From: Pseudomonas sp. stari2
GTDB lineage: Bacteria; Pseudomonadota; Gammaproteobacteria; Pseudomonadales; Pseudomonadaceae
Assembly (NCBI RefSeq): GCF_040760005.1
Contig: NZ_CP099760.1
Coordinates: 2,661,501 to 2,725,500, forward strand
Direction of reading: 5' to 3'
Length of the DNA stretch: 64,000 nucleotides
Below the pieces are notes generated by a model. It was not told the DNA's origin. It ran no database searches and was given only the letters and a program-made list of their open reading frames with translations. The first letter of the stretch is position 1; each line of letters starts with the position of its first letter. This document shows, piece after piece, positions 16,788-26,865 of this stretch. A program made the translations under genes and the position numbers.

Positions 16788-18434
16788 ATGTTTAAAAAAG
16801 TGAACACAGCCTTGCTGGGGCTGGCTTTGGCGATGGGGATGTCGTCCGCCAATGCCGAAGAAGCAAAGAAAGTCGACGTTCTGCTGATCGGCGGCGGCAT
16901 CATGAGCACCACTCTGGGTGTGTGGATCAATGAGCTGGAACCGACCTGGTCGATGGAAATGGTCGAGCGCCTTGACGGCGTCGCTCTGGAGAGCTCCAAC
17001 GGCTGGAACAACGCCGGTACTGGTCACTCCGCACTGGCCGAGCTGAACTACACCCCGGAAGACGAGAACGGCAAAGTGTCGATCCCGAAAGCCGTCGAGA
17101 TCAACGAAGCGTTCCAGATTTCGCGTCAGTTCTGGGCCTGGCAGGTTCAGCAGGGCGTCCTGAAGGACCCTCGCTCGTTCATCAACACCACTCCGCACAT
17201 GAGCTTCGTGTGGGGCGATGACAACATCAAGTTCCTGAAAAAGCGCTACGAAGCCCTGCAAGCGAGCCCGTTGTTCGCCGGCATGCAGTACTCCGAAGAC
17301 CCGGCTGTGATCAAGAAGTGGGTTCCGCTGATGATGGAAGGGCGTGACCCGAACCAGAAAATCGCGGCCACCTGGAGCCCGCTGGGTACCGACATGAACT
17401 TCGGCGAAATCACCCGCCAGTTCGCCGGTTACCTGCAGACCAAGCCTAACTTCAGCATGAAGCTGTCGAGCGAAGTACAGGACATCACCAAGAACGCCGA
17501 TGGCACCTGGCGCGTCAGCTACAAGAACCTGAAAGACGGCACCAAGACTGAAACCGACGCCAAGTTCGTGTTCATTGGCGCCGGCGGCGGTGCTCTGCAT
17601 CTGCTGCAGAAGTCCGGTATCGAAGAAGCCAAGGAATACGCTGGCTTCCCGGTAGGCGGCTCGTTCCTGGTGACCGATAACCCGGCCATCGCCGAGCAGC
17701 ACCTGGCCAAAGCCTACGGTAAGGCTTCGGTTGGCGCGCCTCCGATGTCCGTTCCGCACCTGGACACCCGTGTCCTGGACGGCAAGCGCGTCATCCTGTT
17801 TGGCCCTTTCGCAACCTTCAGCACCAAGTTCCTGAAGGAAGGTTCGTACCTGGACCTGCTGACCAGCACCACCACCCACAACATCTGGCCCATGACCAAG
17901 GTCGGCATCAAGGAATACCCGCTGGTCGAGTACCTGGCCGGTCAACTGATGCTGTCGGATGAAGACCGTCTGAACGCGCTGAAGGAATACTTCCCGAACG
18001 CCAAAGCCGAAGACTGGCGCCTGTGGCAAGCCGGCCAGCGCGTGCAAATCATCAAGCGTGATGAAGCCGCCGGCGGCGTGCTGAAACTGGGCACCGAAAT
18101 CGTTGCATCGAAAGACGGCTCCATCGCCGGTCTGCTGGGGGCATCGCCAGGCGCATCGACCGCTGCACCGATCATGCTGAGCGTGCTGCAGAAAGTCTTC
18201 AAAGACAAAGTCGCTACCCCTGAGTGGCAAGCCAAGCTGCACCAGATCGTTCCAAGCTACGGCACCCAGCTGAACAACGATCCAGCCAAAGTGGCTGAAG
18301 AGTGGGCTTACACTGCCAAGATCCTGCAACTGCCAACCCCTCCTGTGATTGGCCAGGCTGCAGCTCCGGCGGCAGAAGCGGCTGACAAGGCTAAAGCTCC
18401 AAAAGAAAACGCTGCACGTGACATGGCTCTGTAA
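16788..18434 (+). CDS. mqo: Malate:quinone oxidoreductase with N-terminal signal-like segment
   Basis: ATG 16788 follows AGGT by seven bases (GTG 16779 is an alternative); the product has 548 residues. The FAD-binding motif [14 protein letters not shown] comes after a 23-residue hydrophobic leader ending SSANA that reads as a Sec signal. Core motifs [18 protein letters not shown] and [16 protein letters not shown] are typical of Mqo, which oxidises malate to oxaloacetate and passes electrons to quinone. The C-terminus ends in an Ala/Lys-rich tail of about 30 residues. Family members are usually peripheral on the cytoplasmic face, so the leader is odd. Confidence 0.95.
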   Translation: MFKKVNTALLGLALAMGMSSANAEEAKKVDVLLIGGGIMSTTLGVWINELEPTWSMEMVERLDGVALESSNGWNNAGTGHSALAELNYTPEDENGKVSIPKAVEINEAFQISRQFWAWQVQQGVLKDPRSFINTTPHMSFVWGDDNIKFLKKRYEALQASPLFAGMQYSEDPAVIKKWVPLMMEGRDPNQKIAATWSPLGTDMNFGEITRQFAGYLQTKPNFSMKLSSEVQDITKNADGTWRVSYKNLKDGTKTETDAKFVFIGAGGGALHLLQKSGIEEAKEYAGFPVGGSFLVTDNPAIAEQHLAKAYGKASVGAPPMSVPHLDTRVLDGKRVILFGPFATFSTKFLKEGSYLDLLTSTTTHNIWPMTKVGIKEYPLVEYLAGQLMLSDEDRLNALKEYFPNAKAEDWRLWQAGQRVQIIKRDEAAGGVLKLGTEIVASKDGSIAGLLGASPGASTAAPIMLSVLQKVFKDKVATPEWQAKLHQIVPSYGTQLNNDPAKVAEEWAYTAKILQLPTPPVIGQAAAPAAEAADKAKAPKENAARDMAL

Positions 18435-18453
18435 TTCAGACGCCTGACACACA

Positions 18454-18490
18454 AAGCCCACTGAACCGGCGATGGTCAGTGGGCTTTTTT
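18454..18490 (+). terminator. Intrinsic terminator after mqo
   Basis: An 11-bp stem (18454-18464 with 18476-18486) followed by a T-run ending at 18490. The arms carry AGCCCACTGA and its complement; the core is also found in the terminator at 30111. Confidence 0.88.
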
Positions 18491-18501
18491 GTGTCCGGGT
18501 T

Positions 18502-18930
18502 TCAGGCCTTGGCGGCTGCCAGATAAGCGCCAAGCCGCCGGCCCATTTCTTCTCCCAACGCCTGCAACCCGCTCAACGGCCGCACCATCACCTCGAATTC
18601 GACAATCTTCCCCTGTTCATCAAAGCGGATCATGTCGATACCCTTGAGCTCCTTCGACCCGACCTTGGCACTGAACTCCAGCACTACATTCAAACCGTCA
18701 GCTGTCGCCAGTTCACGGTGGTATTTGAAATCTTCAAACACCTCGAACACAGTGTTCAGGATCATCGCAACCACCGGCGCGCCAGGGTAAGGCGTGTGGG
18801 CCATCGGCGAGCGGAAAACGGCTTTGGGATCGAGCAGGTCGAGCAGGGCTTTCAAGTTGCCGGTACGGATCATGTCGTGCCAGCGGTTCAGGGATTCGGC
18901 GGCGTTCGGATGCAGGTTCAACTCGGACAT
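18502..18930 (-). CDS. SnoaL-like/NTF2-superfamily protein
   Basis: The 142-residue protein starts MSELNLHPNAAESLNRWHDM with GGAG upstream. It is a single NTF2-like cone fold: a helical start, then LLDLLDPKAVFRSPM and strands ending GIDMIRFDEQGKIVEFEVMVRP. Such proteins are small isomerases, dehydratases or ligand binders; the residues do not point to one reaction. It converges with mqo across the terminator. Confidence 0.82.
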   Translation of the reverse strand: MSELNLHPNAAESLNRWHDMIRTGNLKALLDLLDPKAVFRSPMAHTPYPGAPVVAMILNTVFEVFEDFKYHRELATADGLNVVLEFSAKVGSKELKGIDMIRFDEQGKIVEFEVMVRPLSGLQALGEEMGRRLGAYLAAAKA

Positions 18931-19191
18931 GGTTTCACTCCTGTATTTTTTGTTGTTCTTTGCGCGGCGCCCATGACTCTAGATCAAAGCGGCGCAATGG
19001 AAACCCTCTGTACCGGTCTGAATATCGATACATGCGCGGGCCGAATCCATCTGATCCGCTTTTTCCTGTTGGATCTGCATCTGTAACCGTCTCAGTCAAG
19101 CGCCCAAAATAGCCCTGCGGTTCGGCCACACGCGACGCGTTTCATTCCGAAGCGCCCGGTGCGCCGGACATTCAGTATTCAGGAGGCCTTC

Positions 19192-19275
19192 ATGGCTAAG
19201 ATGGCGTTTTTCCTCGGCGGCTTTCTCGTGTTGACCATCATGATTGGCGTTCTGGCCACGATTTCACCGGTCTGA
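19192..19275 (+). CDS. 27-residue single-pass membrane microprotein
   Basis: ATG 19192 follows a perfect AGGAGG by five bases. The product, beginning MAKMAFFLGGFLVLTI, is almost one continuous hydrophobic helix of about 22 residues with a Lys near the N-terminus and a Pro-Val end. The strong ribosome site, a clean stop and the hydrophobic composition argue for a real gene. Function is unknown; such peptides often regulate or stabilise a larger membrane complex. It lies 76 bp upstream of the NUDIX gene. Confidence 0.6.
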   Translation: MAKMAFFLGGFLVLTIMIGVLATISPV

Positions 19276-19351
19276 CGCGTACCTGACTCACTCTCCATGG
19301 GGCGTGTGATCTAATGCCGGGCTTTTCATTCAGCAAACGGATTTCACCCCC

Positions 19352-19798
19352 ATGGCCGAACAGCGTATCCGCGCAATTGCACTGTGTGTCTTTCAGCACA
19401 ACGGCAAGATTCTGGTTAACCGGTTTCATGATCCCGTGGCAGACCAAACCTTCTACCGACCCATCGGCGGTGGCATCGAGTTTGGCGAAACCAGTCGCGA
19501 GGCGATCGTGCGCGAGGTGCAGGAGGAACTGGGTCTTTCCATGAAAGATCTGCGCTTGCTCGGGACACTTGAAAGCCTCTTCGTCTACAACGGCAAACCG
19601 GGGCATGAAATTGTTCAGGTGTACAACGCCCGTTTCGAAGACGCGCAGGTGTACGAGCAATCGCAGATCGTCGGTCACGAAAGTGACGGTTCGCCGTTTA
19701 CCGCGAGCTGGCAGGACGCCTCAAGCTTCAACGATCAGTCACTGCTGGTGCCCGTCGGTTTGCAGGCGTTGCTCAAGGACGCCGGCATCCTCGGCTGA
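19352..19798 (+). CDS. NUDIX hydrolase
   Basis: The 148-residue protein has a complete NUDIX box, GGIEFGETSREAIVREVQEE, which binds the catalytic divalent metal and hydrolyses a diphosphate linked to another group. The short N-terminus (IRAIALCVFQHNGKILVNRF) and the C-terminal ASWQDASSF segment are usual for small stand-alone members. The substrate cannot be deduced. It is probably cytoplasmic. Confidence 0.9.
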   Translation: MAEQRIRAIALCVFQHNGKILVNRFHDPVADQTFYRPIGGGIEFGETSREAIVREVQEELGLSMKDLRLLGTLESLFVYNGKPGHEIVQVYNARFEDAQVYEQSQIVGHESDGSPFTASWQDASSFNDQSLLVPVGLQALLKDAGILG

Positions 19799-19896
19799 GG
19801 TGGGTGCGCAAGCGCCATCCTCCAGACAAATCCGCATTCGGTATTAGACTCCACCCAGGATCGGATACCGGAACGCCTTGCCATGTCGGACTCACC

Positions 19897-21108
19897 ATGG
19901 ACTCGCTGATCAACGCCGCCGGCCACGCCCTGGCGGCGGGTGACCCGTTGGCGGCGCTGAATTTCGTGGCCCTGCGTGAAGATCCTCCCGCCCTGGCTCT
20001 GCGCGGAATCGCCATGGCCCAGCTCGGCGATATGGCGCGGGCCAAGACATTGCTGCAACGGGCAGTGAAAGCGTTCGGCGCCAACGAGCCGTTGTCCCGG
20101 GCGCGCTGCGTGGTGGCCGAGGCCGAAGTGGCGCTGGCGGCGCGGGATCTGGGCTGGCCGGTGGAGGCGCTGGAGGCGGCGCGGCAGGTCTTGCAGGATC
20201 ACGGTGACCGGCTCAATGCGGCGCACGCACGCTACCTGCAGATTCGTCGGTTGTTGTTGATCGGGCAGTTGAATGAAGCTGACGCGCTGCTCGATGAACA
20301 GGACCCTGCACCATTACCCCCGGCCTTGCGTGCCGCCCATGAACTGATGTCAGCCGGGATCGCGCTGCGGCGAGTACAGGCGCACAAGGCGCAATCGGCG
20401 CTGGAGCGTGCGCAGCGGGCGGCGCAGATGGCCAACATTCCGGCGCTGCTGACGGAGATCGAACACACCCGGCAAACCCTCGACGCTCCTGCCGCCCGTT
20501 TGCGCATTGCCGGTGACGTGAAAACGGTGACGCTCGCACAGGTCGAAGCCTTGTTTGCGTCCGCGACGCTGGTGGTGGATGCCTGTCGCTACAGCGTGCG
20601 CGGGGCCGGCATGACGGTGGCGCTGGCAACCCGACCGGTATTGTTCAATCTGCTTCAACTGCTCGCTGAGGCCTGGCCCGGGGATGTTCCGCGAGAGACG
20701 CTGATCGCCAGGGCCTTTCGTTTGAAACTCGATGATGAATCCCACCGCGTCCGATTGCGGGTCGAGATCGGCCGGCTGCGCGCCGCACTGAAGCCGTTGG
20801 CCGGAATCACTGCGACTTTCCGTGGCTATGCGCTGGTCGCGCAAGACGTCGCGCTGCTGACGTTACCCCTCGAAGACAAGCACGCGGCACTGCTGGCCCT
20901 GCTTGCGGACGGCGAGGCATGGTCGAGTTCGGCACTGGCGCTTGCGCTGGGCAGCAGCCAGCGCCAGATACAACGGGCCCTGGAATCGCTGGCCGCGCAA
21001 GGCAAGGTCCAGGCATTCGGTGTCGGCCGTGCACGTCGCTGGCTGACTCCGCCGGTGCCGGGTTTCGCGACGATCTTGTTACTCCCGGTGTCGTTGGGCA
21101 ATGGCTAG
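19897..21108 (+). CDS. Regulator-like protein: helical repeat region plus two winged-helix domains
   Basis: ATG 19897 gives 403 residues. Residues 1-210 are Ala/Leu-rich helical hairpins of TPR-like character. Residues about 215-315 look like an OmpR/SARP-type winged helix (SVRGAGMTVALATRPVLFNL, then HRVRLRVEIGRLRAALKPL). A second winged helix of MarR/ArsR type follows (SSALALALGSSQRQIQRAL). There is no receiver or membrane segment. The next gene, a predicted beta-propeller protein, starts 31 bp after the stop, so the two are probably cotranscribed. The effector is unknown. Confidence 0.7.
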   Translation: MDSLINAAGHALAAGDPLAALNFVALREDPPALALRGIAMAQLGDMARAKTLLQRAVKAFGANEPLSRARCVVAEAEVALAARDLGWPVEALEAARQVLQDHGDRLNAAHARYLQIRRLLLIGQLNEADALLDEQDPAPLPPALRAAHELMSAGIALRRVQAHKAQSALERAQRAAQMANIPALLTEIEHTRQTLDAPAARLRIAGDVKTVTLAQVEALFASATLVVDACRYSVRGAGMTVALATRPVLFNLLQLLAEAWPGDVPRETLIARAFRLKLDDESHRVRLRVEIGRLRAALKPLAGITATFRGYALVAQDVALLTLPLEDKHAALLALLADGEAWSSSALALALGSSQRQIQRALESLAAQGKVQAFGVGRARRWLTPPVPGFATILLLPVSLGNG

Positions 21109-21139
21109 GCTGGACTCACCACTCAACGAGGCAACCGGC

Positions 21140-21772
21140 ATGAAACAGGCAAACGCAGAAATCCTTCGTGAATACGGCCCGTTCGAAGGCATCCACGGCG
21201 TCCATGGTGTGACCTTCGACGGCCAGCAGGTCTGGTTCGCCAGCGACGGCCAGCTCAATGCGCTGGACCCGGCCAGCGGCCAGACCGTGCGCACCATCAA
21301 GGTCGGGGCCGATGGTGGTACCGCATTCGACGGCAAGCATCTGTATCAGATTGCCGACCGGCGTATCCACAAGATCGATCCGGCCACCGGCAAGGTGCTC
21401 CATACCATCGCAGCCCCCGGCGGTGGTGGCGACTCGGGCATGGCCTGGGCCGAGGGCACGTTGTGGGTCGGGCAGTATCGCGAGCGCAAGATCCATCAGA
21501 TCGACCCGCAGACCGGCAAGATCCTCCGCACGCTGGAGTCAAACCGCTTTGTCACCGGCGTGACCTGGGTTGACGGTGCGCTGTGGCATGGGACGTGGGA
21601 AGGCGATGAAAGCGAGATCCGGCGTGTCGATCCGGGCAACGGCGAAGTTCTCGAAAGCCTCGCGTTGCCCAACGGCATCGGCGTCTCGGGACTGGAAGCC
21701 GATGGCGGTGAACGTTTCTACTGTGGCGGTGGGGACACCAACAGCGTACGGGCGGTGCGCCGGCCGAAGTGA
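21140..21772 (+). CDS. Glutamine-cyclotransferase-like beta-propeller protein
   Basis: ATG 21140, preceded by GAGG, gives 210 residues. The sequence is a run of PQQ/YncE-like blades with repeated L-D-P-x-[ST]-G-x-x-[LV]-x-T patterns (ALDPASGQTVRTI, KIDPATGKVLHTI, QIDPQTGKILRTL, RVDPGNGEVLESL). This matches glutamine cyclotransferase-like or SMP-30-like families. No signal peptide is visible, so it is likely cytoplasmic. The enzymatic activity is uncertain. The upstream regulator-like gene lies 31 bp away. Confidence 0.7.
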   Translation: MKQANAEILREYGPFEGIHGVHGVTFDGQQVWFASDGQLNALDPASGQTVRTIKVGADGGTAFDGKHLYQIADRRIHKIDPATGKVLHTIAAPGGGGDSGMAWAEGTLWVGQYRERKIHQIDPQTGKILRTLESNRFVTGVTWVDGALWHGTWEGDESEIRRVDPGNGEVLESLALPNGIGVSGLEADGGERFYCGGGDTNSVRAVRRPK

Positions 21773-21773
21773 G

Positions 21774-22643
21774 TCAGGGCGCGCCGAACAGCATCGTCCA
21801 GTACACACCGTTGTCACTGCGGGCATCACTGGCAAATCCGGCGCCGACCTGGGTGAACATCGGGTTCATCAGGTTGGCGCAGTGCCCGGGGCTGGCGAGC
21901 CAGCCGGCCATCGCGCTGCCCGGTGAGCTTTGCCCGGCAGCGATGTTCTCGCCGATCTGCCGGCCACGGTAGCCGGCGGCGTGGGCACGGTCGGCCGGCA
22001 TGTCGCCGTCCGGGTCCTGGTGAGCGAAGTAGTTGCCGTAGGCCATGGCCTTGCTGTGACCCTGGGCAGCGGCGCCGAGGGACGGGTTCCAACTCAGGGG
22101 CCGGGCGGCGGCGAAACGCTGGCGTCCGCACATCCGGGGCCGGGCGCGGGCAGCGTTGACTTGCGCCAGCAGGGCCTTGCCGACGCTGCGGTTGTCGCCC
22201 ATGCGACTGTCGATCACCGGCCGGGCCAGCACCACTTGCCACTCACTGCGGGCGCGGCTGATGCCGATGTCAGCGTACTGCGCGTCGATCAATGCGCTGC
22301 AGTGTTCGTCCTGCAACTGATCGAACGCCTCTTCGGCATCTTCGGCCCCGACAATGCGGATGCTGCGCACGGCCACCGCCGCATAACCGGAAGACTTCAA
22401 CTGCTCGCGCAACCCACCGCCGCCGTAGCCATAACCAATGGGCAACGCAATGTTCTGCTTGAGCGCCAGCGGCGCCAGGCGTTGTCCCGCACGCCGGTCA
22501 CAGCGTTGCGGATGGGCGCGCAGGTCATTGATGGCGGCCGCCAGTTGTCGCTCCGCGCCAGCATGGGCGGAGGGGGCGAGCAAAGGAGAAAGGAGCAACA
22601 GGCACAGCGATACGAAGCGAGACGAACGAACGGCGTGGCGCAT
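21774..22643 (-). CDS. Exported CAP/SCP-domain protein
   Basis: ATG 22643 is preferred over TTG 22652; the product has 289 residues with a signal peptide ending PSAHA. The C-terminal half is a CAP domain (NAARARPRMCG, the GHSKAMAYGNYFAHQDPDG segment, GENIAAGQ and SPGHCANLMNP), including the usual His and Glu cleft residues. The N-terminal half resembles a degenerate first copy (INDLRAHPQRCD, then ALKQNIALPIGYGYGGG). Bacterial CAP proteins are periplasmic, with poorly known roles. It converges with the beta-propeller gene, one base apart. Confidence 0.85.
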   Translation of the reverse strand: MRHAVRSSRFVSLCLLLLSPLLAPSAHAGAERQLAAAINDLRAHPQRCDRRAGQRLAPLALKQNIALPIGYGYGGGGLREQLKSSGYAAVAVRSIRIVGAEDAEEAFDQLQDEHCSALIDAQYADIGISRARSEWQVVLARPVIDSRMGDNRSVGKALLAQVNAARARPRMCGRQRFAAARPLSWNPSLGAAAQGHSKAMAYGNYFAHQDPDGDMPADRAHAAGYRGRQIGENIAAGQSSPGSAMAGWLASPGHCANLMNPMFTQVGAGFASDARSDNGVYWTMLFGAP

Positions 22644-22782
22644 GGGACGCAAGACTCTGAAAAAGACAGTGCTGACAGGGAGTTAACCGCGAATGCGGCG
22701 CGTGTAGGACTGACCTTTCTGCACTTGGTTCACGGGGCGCCCATGGCTTTGTCCGGACGCCGACGAACTGCGCAGTGGCCGC

Positions 22783-23553
22783 TCACCGGTTCAACACTTC
22801 CTTCATCCATTGCAGGTATTGCGGGCGTTCGGAAATCGTATTGTGCGTTGCCTCCGCCACCACTTTCAGGGTTGCCACGCCATCGGGGAAACTGCGCAGC
22901 AGGCGTTCGCTGCTACCCCGTGGCACCACCTCGTCATCGCTCGCCGCCAGCAGCAGGGTCGGCGCACGGATATGCTCGGCGTATTTGCCGGATTCGTAAC
23001 GCTCCTTGAGTAGCCATTTCACCGGCACCCATGGGTAAAGCCGGACGGCGAGTTCCTGGAGACTGTTGAAGGGTGTGACCAGAATCAGCCGTGTCACCGG
23101 CCGCTGACTGGCCAGCCGCACCGCGACACCGGAACCCAGGCTGCGCCCGATCAGAGCGATCTGCGGATGCCTGGAAAACACCTGATCGAACAACCCCAGA
23201 GCGTCCCGGGCATTCGCCTCTTCGGACGGGGAGCCACCGCTGCCGCCAAAACCGCGATAGTGCAGCAGGTAGATCGCGTAGTCGGGGAAGGTCTCGGCAA
23301 AGGCCGGCAGATTGCGTGAAACGTCCTCGGCATTGCCACCGAAATAGATCAACGCCCGCGCCCCGGAATGCTCGCGGACACTGACGCGAATGTCCGCATC
23401 GGGCATTGTCAGAGTCATCCGCGATTCCGCCGAATCCATTGAGCCAGCCTGCGGAAAATAGATCAGCGAGCGCTGGAACACGAACAGCGCTGCACACAGG
23501 ATCAGGTACAGGGCCAGCAGCAAAGCGACGAGTGACATCAGGATTCTGGACAT
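22783..23553 (-). CDS. Membrane-anchored alpha/beta hydrolase
   Basis: The start MSRILMSLVALLLALY at 23553 gives 256 residues; the frame upstream runs into the divergent gene's promoter. An N-terminal TM anchor (about 6-27) precedes an alpha/beta-hydrolase fold. The nucleophile elbow is GRSLGSG with S138, the acid lies in AASDDEVVP (D206 or D207) and H237 lies in ATHNT. It resembles the BEM46/YfhR family. The active site is probably periplasmic. The substrate is unknown. Confidence 0.85.
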   Translation of the reverse strand: MSRILMSLVALLLALYLILCAALFVFQRSLIYFPQAGSMDSAESRMTLTMPDADIRVSVREHSGARALIYFGGNAEDVSRNLPAFAETFPDYAIYLLHYRGFGGSGGSPSEEANARDALGLFDQVFSRHPQIALIGRSLGSGVAVRLASQRPVTRLILVTPFNSLQELAVRLYPWVPVKWLLKERYESGKYAEHIRAPTLLLAASDDEVVPRGSSERLLRSFPDGVATLKVVAEATHNTISERPQYLQWMKEVLNR

Positions 23554-23665
23554 TCGACTAACTTTAACGGGGCGTGAGGGTTCGCCAATGCAGTGTAGTT
23601 GAGCCTTCCCCGGTGACTGCCGCCGCACACAAGGTGCAACAGATCCACCCGACAGAGAAGCCAGC

Positions 23666-24610
23666 ATGAGCCACACTGAGGGCTATTCCCGCCGCCGTCT
23701 GCTCGAGTTGGCGGCGGGAGTCACTATCGTTTTCACGTTTGACCGGGCGTTGGCTGCCGCCACGTCGTCGAGTGCCCCCGGAGGCCAGACCATGCAGACC
23801 CGCGCCATTCCTTCCAGCTCTGAACTGTTGCCTCTGGTAGGGCTGGGCACCTACCGCGGCTTCGACGTCGCGCCCGGCGAACCGGCCTATAAACAATTGC
23901 CGGCGGTGCTTGATGAACTGTTCAGAAAGGGCGGCACGCTGATCGACAGTTCACCCATGTATGGCCGCGCCGAGGAAACCACCGGCGAGCTGTTGTCGAT
24001 TCACGAACCGCGCTCACCGGCGTTTTTGGCGACCAAGGTGTGGACCCGCGGGCGCGAGGAGGGCATCGCGCAGATGGAAAACTCCTTCCGTCTGCTGCGC
24101 ACCGATCGCATCGACCTGGTGCAGATCCACAACTTGCTGGACTGGCAAACTCATCTGCCGACCCTGCGGGACTGGAAAGAGCAGGGGCGCATCCGTTACA
24201 TCGGCATCACCCATTACACGCCCTCGGCCTATGACGAAGTGGAAGCGGTGTTGAAGGCCGAACCGCTCGACTTCCTGCAAATAAATTACGCCCTCGATGA
24301 CCGTGGCGTGGAAAAACGCATCCTGCCGTTGTGCCGCGAACGGGGTGTGGCGGTGATCTGCAATCGGCCGTTTGGCGGTGGCGGGCTGTTGGCCCGACTC
24401 AAAGGCAAACCCCTGCCGGGTTGGGTATCGGACGTGCAGGTCAACAGCTGGCCGCAACTGGCGCTGAAGTTTTTGCTCTCGAACATGGCGGTAACCTGCG
24501 TGATCCCGGGCACCGGCAATCCGCGTTACATGGCCGACAATGCTGGCGCCGGGTTCGGGCCGATGCTGACGGATGCGCAGCGGCAGCAGTTGATTGCGCT
24601 GGTTGGGTAA
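23666..24610 (+). CDS. Aldo/keto reductase with twin-arginine signal
   Basis: The 314-residue protein begins with a Tat signal (SRRRLLELAAG). The aldo/keto reductase barrel follows, with the catalytic tetrad D94 (TLIDSSPMYG), Y99, K124 (ATKVW) and H155 (VQIHN). The C-terminal cofactor segment includes VIPGTGNP. Tat export implies it folds with its NAD(P)H before export, or uses another partner in the periplasm. It lies next to the convergent molybdenum aldehyde oxidoreductase operon, also Tat-linked, so a shared role in periplasmic carbonyl chemistry is possible. Confidence 0.88.
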   Translation: MSHTEGYSRRRLLELAAGVTIVFTFDRALAAATSSSAPGGQTMQTRAIPSSSELLPLVGLGTYRGFDVAPGEPAYKQLPAVLDELFRKGGTLIDSSPMYGRAEETTGELLSIHEPRSPAFLATKVWTRGREEGIAQMENSFRLLRTDRIDLVQIHNLLDWQTHLPTLRDWKEQGRIRYIGITHYTPSAYDEVEAVLKAEPLDFLQINYALDDRGVEKRILPLCRERGVAVICNRPFGGGGLLARLKGKPLPGWVSDVQVNSWPQLALKFLLSNMAVTCVIPGTGNPRYMADNAGAGFGPMLTDAQRQQLIALVG

Positions 24611-24666
24611 TTTCTATCGGAGGAGTGAGTAGCGCACTGGCACCCCATGCTAGTGCGCCAGCGGAT

Positions 24667-26865
24667 TCAGGTCATAGGCGGCAGCGAATCGAGAATCTTG
24701 TCCAGGGTAATCGGATACTCCCGCACCCGCGCACCAGTGGCGTTGTAGATTGCATTCGCCACCGCCGCGCTGACCCCGCAGATCCCCAGTTCGCCTACGC
24801 CTTTGGCCTTCATCGGCGAAGAAATCGGGTCGGTTTCATCGAGGAAGATCACCTCCTGATGCGGGATGTCGGCGTGTACCGGCACCTCGTAGCCGGCCAG
24901 GTCGTGATTGACGAAAAAACCCAGGCGCTTGTCCACCGCGAGTTCTTCCATCAACGCCGCGCCGACGCCCATGGTCATCGCGCCGATAACCTGGCTGCGG
25001 GCGGATTTCGGGTTGAGAATCCGCCCCGCAGCGCAGACCGCGAGCATGCGTCGCACGCGCACTTCACCAGTCGCGGAATCGACCGCCACTTCAACGAAAT
25101 GCGCACCGAACGTCGACTGCTGATACTGCTTGGCGAGATCGGCGAATTCGATGCTGTCCTCGGCTTCAATCGCCCCGTTTTGTGCGGCGTTGCGCAACGG
25201 GACGTGTTTGTTGCCGAGCTGCACCTGGCCATCGGCGAACACCGCGTCACCCTCGGTCATGCCCAGTTTCGTCGTCACCGCTTCGCGCAGTTTCATGCAC
25301 GCGGCGTAGACCCCGGCGGTCGAGCAATTGGCGCCGAACTGGCCGCCGGAGCCGGACGACACCGGAAAACTCGAATCCCCCAGATGCACCACCACATCCT
25401 CCAGGCCCACGCCCATCATTTCTGCGGCGGTCTGCGCGATGATCGTGTAGCTGCCGGTGCCGATATCGGTCATGTCGGTTTCCACGGTGATCTTGCCGTC
25501 ACGCTCCAGTCGCACCCGGGCGCCGGATTTCACCAGCAGGTTGTTGCGAATCGCCGCCGCCACGCCCATGCCGATCAGCCAGCGACCTTCGCGACGGGTG
25601 CCGGGCGTTGCATTGCGCTTGTCCCAGCCGAAGTGTTCGGCGCCGGTTTGCAGGCATTCGATCAGGCGTCGTTGCGAGAAGGGCCGTTCGGTTTTCACCG
25701 GATCGACCTGGGTGTCGTTGAGGATGCGGAACTGGATCGGGTCGAGCTTGAGCTTTTCCGCCATCTCGTCCATGGCGATTTCCAGCACCATCAAGCCCGG
25801 GGTTTCGCCGGGGGCGCGCATGGCGTTGCCTTCGGGCAGATCCAGCGGTGCGAGGCGCATGCTCACCAGGCGGTTTTCCCCGGCATAGAGCAACTGACTC
25901 GGCTGTGCAGCGACTTCGACCTTGCCCTCGGCCAAGTTGCCCGACCAGCCTTCGTGGGCGATTGCGGTGAGTTTGCCGTCCGCCGTGGCGCCCATGCGGA
26001 TGCGCTGGAAGGTGGCCGGGCGGTGGGTGGTGTTGTTGGCGATTTGCGGGCGGGCGAGGGCGACCTTCACCGGGCGGTTGGCCAGGCGCGCGCCGAGTGC
26101 GGCGAGGATCGAGTCGGCGCGGATGAACAGCTTGCCGCCGAAACCGCCGCCGATGTAGGGCGATATCAGCCATACCTTGTCTTTGGGCAGGCCGAGGGTG
26201 GTGGCGACGTCGCCGACGCTCCAGGCAATCATCTGGTTCGAGGTCCACAGGGTCAGTTGATCGCCTTGCCACGCGGCGAGTGTCGCGTGGGGTTCCATCA
26301 TCGCGTGGGACTGGTCCGGGGTGCTGTATGTCTGGTCGAACTGCACCGGGGCGGCAGCGAAGGCCGTGGCGAAATCGCCGTGTTTGACGTCCGGCAATTC
26401 CTCCTTCGGTTCTTTGCCCTGATCGCGTACCGCGGCGAGATCGAACTGGCCTTTGTCTGCCGCGTACTCGACGTGCACAAGTTGCGCGGCGGCCCGCGCC
26501 TGTTCGAAGGTTTCAGCGACCACCAGCGCCACTGCCTGGTGATAGTGTTGCACCTCGGGGCCGGCCAGCAGGTGTGCGGCATTGTATTTGCCCTTGCCGA
26601 GTTTGCCGGCATTGGCGGCGGTGACAATGGCCAGCACGCCAGCGGCGGCGTGGGCCTCGTCCAGATCCATGCGCGTGATGCGACCCTTGGCAATGGCCGC
26701 ACCGACCATGACGCCGTAAGCCTGATTTTTTGCCGCTTCATGTTGTTCGTAAGCGTAAGGCGCCTGACCGCTGGTCTTCAGCGGGCCTTCGATGCGGTCG
26801 GCGGGTTTGCCGATGACCTTCAACTGGTCAATCGGATTGGTCGCGGCGGGTGTGTCGAATTTCAT
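24667..26865 (-). CDS. paoC: Molybdenum-binding subunit of a Pao-type aldehyde oxidoreductase
   Basis: The 732-residue large subunit belongs to the xanthine dehydrogenase family. N-terminal ([20 protein letters not shown]) and central ([11 protein letters not shown]) segments line the molybdopterin site. The proposed catalytic glutamate is in [10 protein letters not shown] near the C-terminus. It should hydroxylate aldehydes to acids, probably with a cytosine-dinucleotide cofactor as in E. coli PaoC. It is the last gene of the operon, overlapping the FAD subunit by 4 nt. A PaoD-like maturation chaperone is not encoded next to it. Confidence 0.92.
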   Translation of the reverse strand: MKFDTPAATNPIDQLKVIGKPADRIEGPLKTSGQAPYAYEQHEAAKNQAYGVMVGAAIAKGRITRMDLDEAHAAAGVLAIVTAANAGKLGKGKYNAAHLLAGPEVQHYHQAVALVVAETFEQARAAAQLVHVEYAADKGQFDLAAVRDQGKEPKEELPDVKHGDFATAFAAAPVQFDQTYSTPDQSHAMMEPHATLAAWQGDQLTLWTSNQMIAWSVGDVATTLGLPKDKVWLISPYIGGGFGGKLFIRADSILAALGARLANRPVKVALARPQIANNTTHRPATFQRIRMGATADGKLTAIAHEGWSGNLAEGKVEVAAQPSQLLYAGENRLVSMRLAPLDLPEGNAMRAPGETPGLMVLEIAMDEMAEKLKLDPIQFRILNDTQVDPVKTERPFSQRRLIECLQTGAEHFGWDKRNATPGTRREGRWLIGMGVAAAIRNNLLVKSGARVRLERDGKITVETDMTDIGTGSYTIIAQTAAEMMGVGLEDVVVHLGDSSFPVSSGSGGQFGANCSTAGVYAACMKLREAVTTKLGMTEGDAVFADGQVQLGNKHVPLRNAAQNGAIEAEDSIEFADLAKQYQQSTFGAHFVEVAVDSATGEVRVRRMLAVCAAGRILNPKSARSQVIGAMTMGVGAALMEELAVDKRLGFFVNHDLAGYEVPVHADIPHQEVIFLDETDPISSPMKAKGVGELGICGVSAAVANAIYNATGARVREYPITLDKILDSLPPMT

